Shown here piece by piece: positions 62,889 to 64,000 of a stretch of 64,000 bases of DNA (within the stretch, counting starts at the first letter, position 1; every line of letters starts with the position of its first letter). The notes under the pieces are model-generated. The model searched no databases and was not told the origin of the DNA. It worked only from the letters and a program-made list of their open reading frames with translations. The position numbers were made by a program, and so were the translations under genes. This DNA comes from Morganella morganii (GTDB lineage: Bacteria; Pseudomonadota; Gammaproteobacteria; Enterobacterales; Enterobacteriaceae). Location: the NCBI RefSeq assembly GCF_019402645.1, contig NZ_VKKS01000001.1, positions 645,511 through 709,510 on the forward strand, in the 5' to 3' direction.

Positions 62889-62947
62889 CTTATTACCTTT
62901 AATAATTCTTAAACCACACCCTAAAACGTGTCGTCAGGCCACCGTGA

Positions 62948-63634
62948 CTAATACGCCATCACAGACCAGTTAAAGACTCTGCCCACAATTTTTACCGTCG
63001 TCGGGTCAGCTTCTTCATCCGGGAAGTCGATTGAGTTATAGCTGCGAATGATCAGCTTGCCCGGCTGGCGCAGTAGCTGCTTAATCCGCAGCAGGCCGTC
63101 CTGCTCAATGAAGTAAATCCCACCATCAACAATGGTCTTATCGCCGCAGTTCACGAACACGGTGGTTCCACTCGGGATTACCGGCGACATGCTCTCTCCA
63201 TGCACGGGAAACGAAGCTACATCTTTCGGTGAAATGCCATAGCGACGAAGTGTCGAACGAGAGAAACGGAGTTTGTAGCCGTTATTATCGCTACCGCCAT
63301 TACAACCATTACCGGCGGCAAGCTCTATGCTTTTGTAATACGGAACCTCAACCTCGTCATCATCAAGAGGCGTACTGCTATCCCACTCAGCTACTTCTCT
63401 CGGCTTAAAGTCTTTTACAGGTATGCCGTCTCGGGTATCGGAGCCAAAAAGCAACCAATTAGCCTCAACACCTAGTATTTCCGCAATTTTAACCACTCGG
63501 TTTTTCTTTGGCTCAGTAATGCTCTCCCACTGCTGAACGGATTGGGGAGTAACGCCAACCTTTTCCGCCAGCTCTGCCTGGGTCATTTTTTTCGCAAGTC
63601 TCGCTTGCTTGATTCTGTCATGCATAGTTTTCAT
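62948..63634 (-). CDS. Phage CI-type repressor (S24/LexA-like)
   Basis: Maintains lysogeny. 228 residues from the ATG at 63634 (MKTMHDRIKQARLAKKM): N-terminal HTH_XRE domain (MTQAELAEKVGVTPQSVQQWE, about 17-37) and C-terminal S24 self-cleavage domain with Ala-Gly in ELAAGNG (about 105-111), the Ser in HGESMSPVIPSG and the catalytic Lys in LLRIKQL. RecA-stimulated cleavage on SOS induction is therefore expected. A TTG further upstream is possible but less likely. Confidence 0.95.
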   Translation of the reverse strand: MKTMHDRIKQARLAKKMTQAELAEKVGVTPQSVQQWESITEPKKNRVVKIAEILGVEANWLLFGSDTRDGIPVKDFKPREVAEWDSSTPLDDDEVEVPYYKSIELAAGNGCNGGSDNNGYKLRFSRSTLRRYGISPKDVASFPVHGESMSPVIPSGTTVFVNCGDKTIVDGGIYFIEQDGLLRIKQLLRQPGKLIIRSYNSIDFPDEEADPTTVKIVGRVFNWSVMAY

Positions 63635-63645
63635 GCCTTCAATAT

Positions 63646-63704
63646 ACAAGCATAGCTTTTAGCGTTCCAGCAAGTTACGCTTGCTTAAATAAAGTATTAC
63701 TTGT
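63646..63704. promoter_or_regulatory. Immunity operator region with three operators and cro promoter
   Basis: Three 15-bp imperfect palindromes of the form ACAAG-N5-CTTGT: ACAAGCATAGCTTTT (63646-63660), GCAAGTTACGCTTGC (63670-63684) and TAAAGTATTACTTGT (63690-63704), with centres 24 and 20 bp apart. A cro promoter, TTGCTT (63682-63687), 17 bp spacer, TATTAT (63705-63710 or one base earlier), overlaps the third. This mirrors the OR1-3 layout of lambdoid phages. Confidence 0.8.
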
Positions 63705-63740
63705 ATTATTCTTGTGTTAATCAGTAAAAGGGAAAACACT

Positions 63741-63929
63741 ATGAACGGATTAGATACTGCCATCAAAAAAGCAGGCGGCGTCCCTGCACTGGCTAAGTTG
63801 CTCAAAATTAGCGATCAGGCAGTTAGGCAGTGGGAACAAAAGGGCTATATCCCGCCAGCCAGATACAAAGAAATTAACCAGTTGCTGGGCATTCCATTTG
63901 AAGAACTAGTCCATAGCAAAAAACAGTAA
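63741..63929 (+). CDS. Cro-like (YdaS-type) repressor
   Basis: A 62-residue helix-turn-helix protein: GGVPALAKLLKISDQAVRQWEQKGYIPPARYKEINQLLGI, typical of Cro/YdaS antitoxin-like phage repressors. Divergent from cI across the operator region, with AAAAGGG ribosome binding site. The window ends 71 bp after its stop; the next gene (cII in lambdoid phages) lies outside. Confidence 0.88.
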   Translation: MNGLDTAIKKAGGVPALAKLLKISDQAVRQWEQKGYIPPARYKEINQLLGIPFEELVHSKKQ

Positions 63930-64000
63930 CACCACCGCTCTTTACACAATTTAGCCCGTTCCGGATATGTGCTGGAACATTTTTCAACACAGCAACACCT

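Noticed and set aside
63706..63715. A fourth operator copy (TTATTCTTGT) in the cI-cro region
   Set aside because: Only the right half matches ACAAG-N5-CTTGT; counted as a half-site, not an operator.

Overview
The window reads as chromosome of a gammaproteobacterium of the Enterobacterales, most likely Morganella or a close relative in the Morganellaceae. This is inferred from near-identity of many proteins to enterobacterial families (GalETKM, EbgRAC, DeoD, YgjH, PsiE, ecotin, DinI) together with a tyrosine phenol-lyase typical of Morganella/Citrobacter/Erwinia, a DUF4822 protein and a chromosomal Ysc/Psc-type type III secretion system. No database search was possible.

Region 1 (200-21,664) is a near-complete Ysc/Psc-family type III secretion (T3SS) island in three blocks. 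A leftward operon exsD-sctCDEFGHIJKL keeps the Yersinia yscC-to-yscL gene order, including a 63-codon yscE overlapping the end of sctD. A second leftward operon is sctNOPQRSTU, with the activator gene exsA between the two. A divergent rightward operon is sctX-sctY-sctV, a 55-codon ORF in the lcrG position, the needle-tip gene, its TPR chaperone and the two translocators, followed by a terminator and a YscW/ExsB-like pilotin lipoprotein. The gatekeeper genes (yopN/tyeA/sycN) normally before yscX are missing, exsC/exsE are not seen, and the secretin lacks the C-terminal pilotin-binding tail even though a pilotin gene is present. No effector gene is recognisable.

Region 2 (22,121-33,489) holds housekeeping and stress genes: a bactofilin, a GNAT acetyltransferase, ygbA, dinI with an excellent LexA box, yecH, a ydcH-like gene, ecotin, psiE, a universal stress protein, a cation-diffusion facilitator, a Mig-14-family protein, ghrB plus a decayed copy of its 3' end, a ybbY-type permease and a lipoprotein.

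Region 3 (33,539-45,972) is a galactoside block: ygjI-ebgC-ebgA with ebgR, then galETKM behind a perfect GalR-type operator, ygjH and a galR/galS-type repressor. In E. coli ygjH and ebgR are adjacent; here galETKM lies between them.

Region 4 (46,264-58,789) contains a CirA-like TonB-dependent receptor with Fur-like boxes and a siderophore-esterase-like hydrolase, an MFS transporter, two small secreted proteins, deoD with a divergent nucleoside transporter, a periplasmic protein of unknown function, an aromatic amino acid permease and tyrosine phenol-lyase. tpl has 1.3 kb of AT-rich upstream DNA carrying CRP-like and TyrR-like sites.

Region 5 (60,083-64,000) begins with tRNA-Thr(CGT), the thrW-type P22 attachment site. 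A prophage follows: P22-like integrase and overlapping excisionase, a two-gene cassette (an unrecognised 256-aa protein and a small HEPN-like protein) in the rexAB-like position directly downstream of the CI repressor, then CI, a three-operator immunity region, and Cro. The window ends inside the prophage. The cI-linked cassette is the best candidate for an undescribed system.
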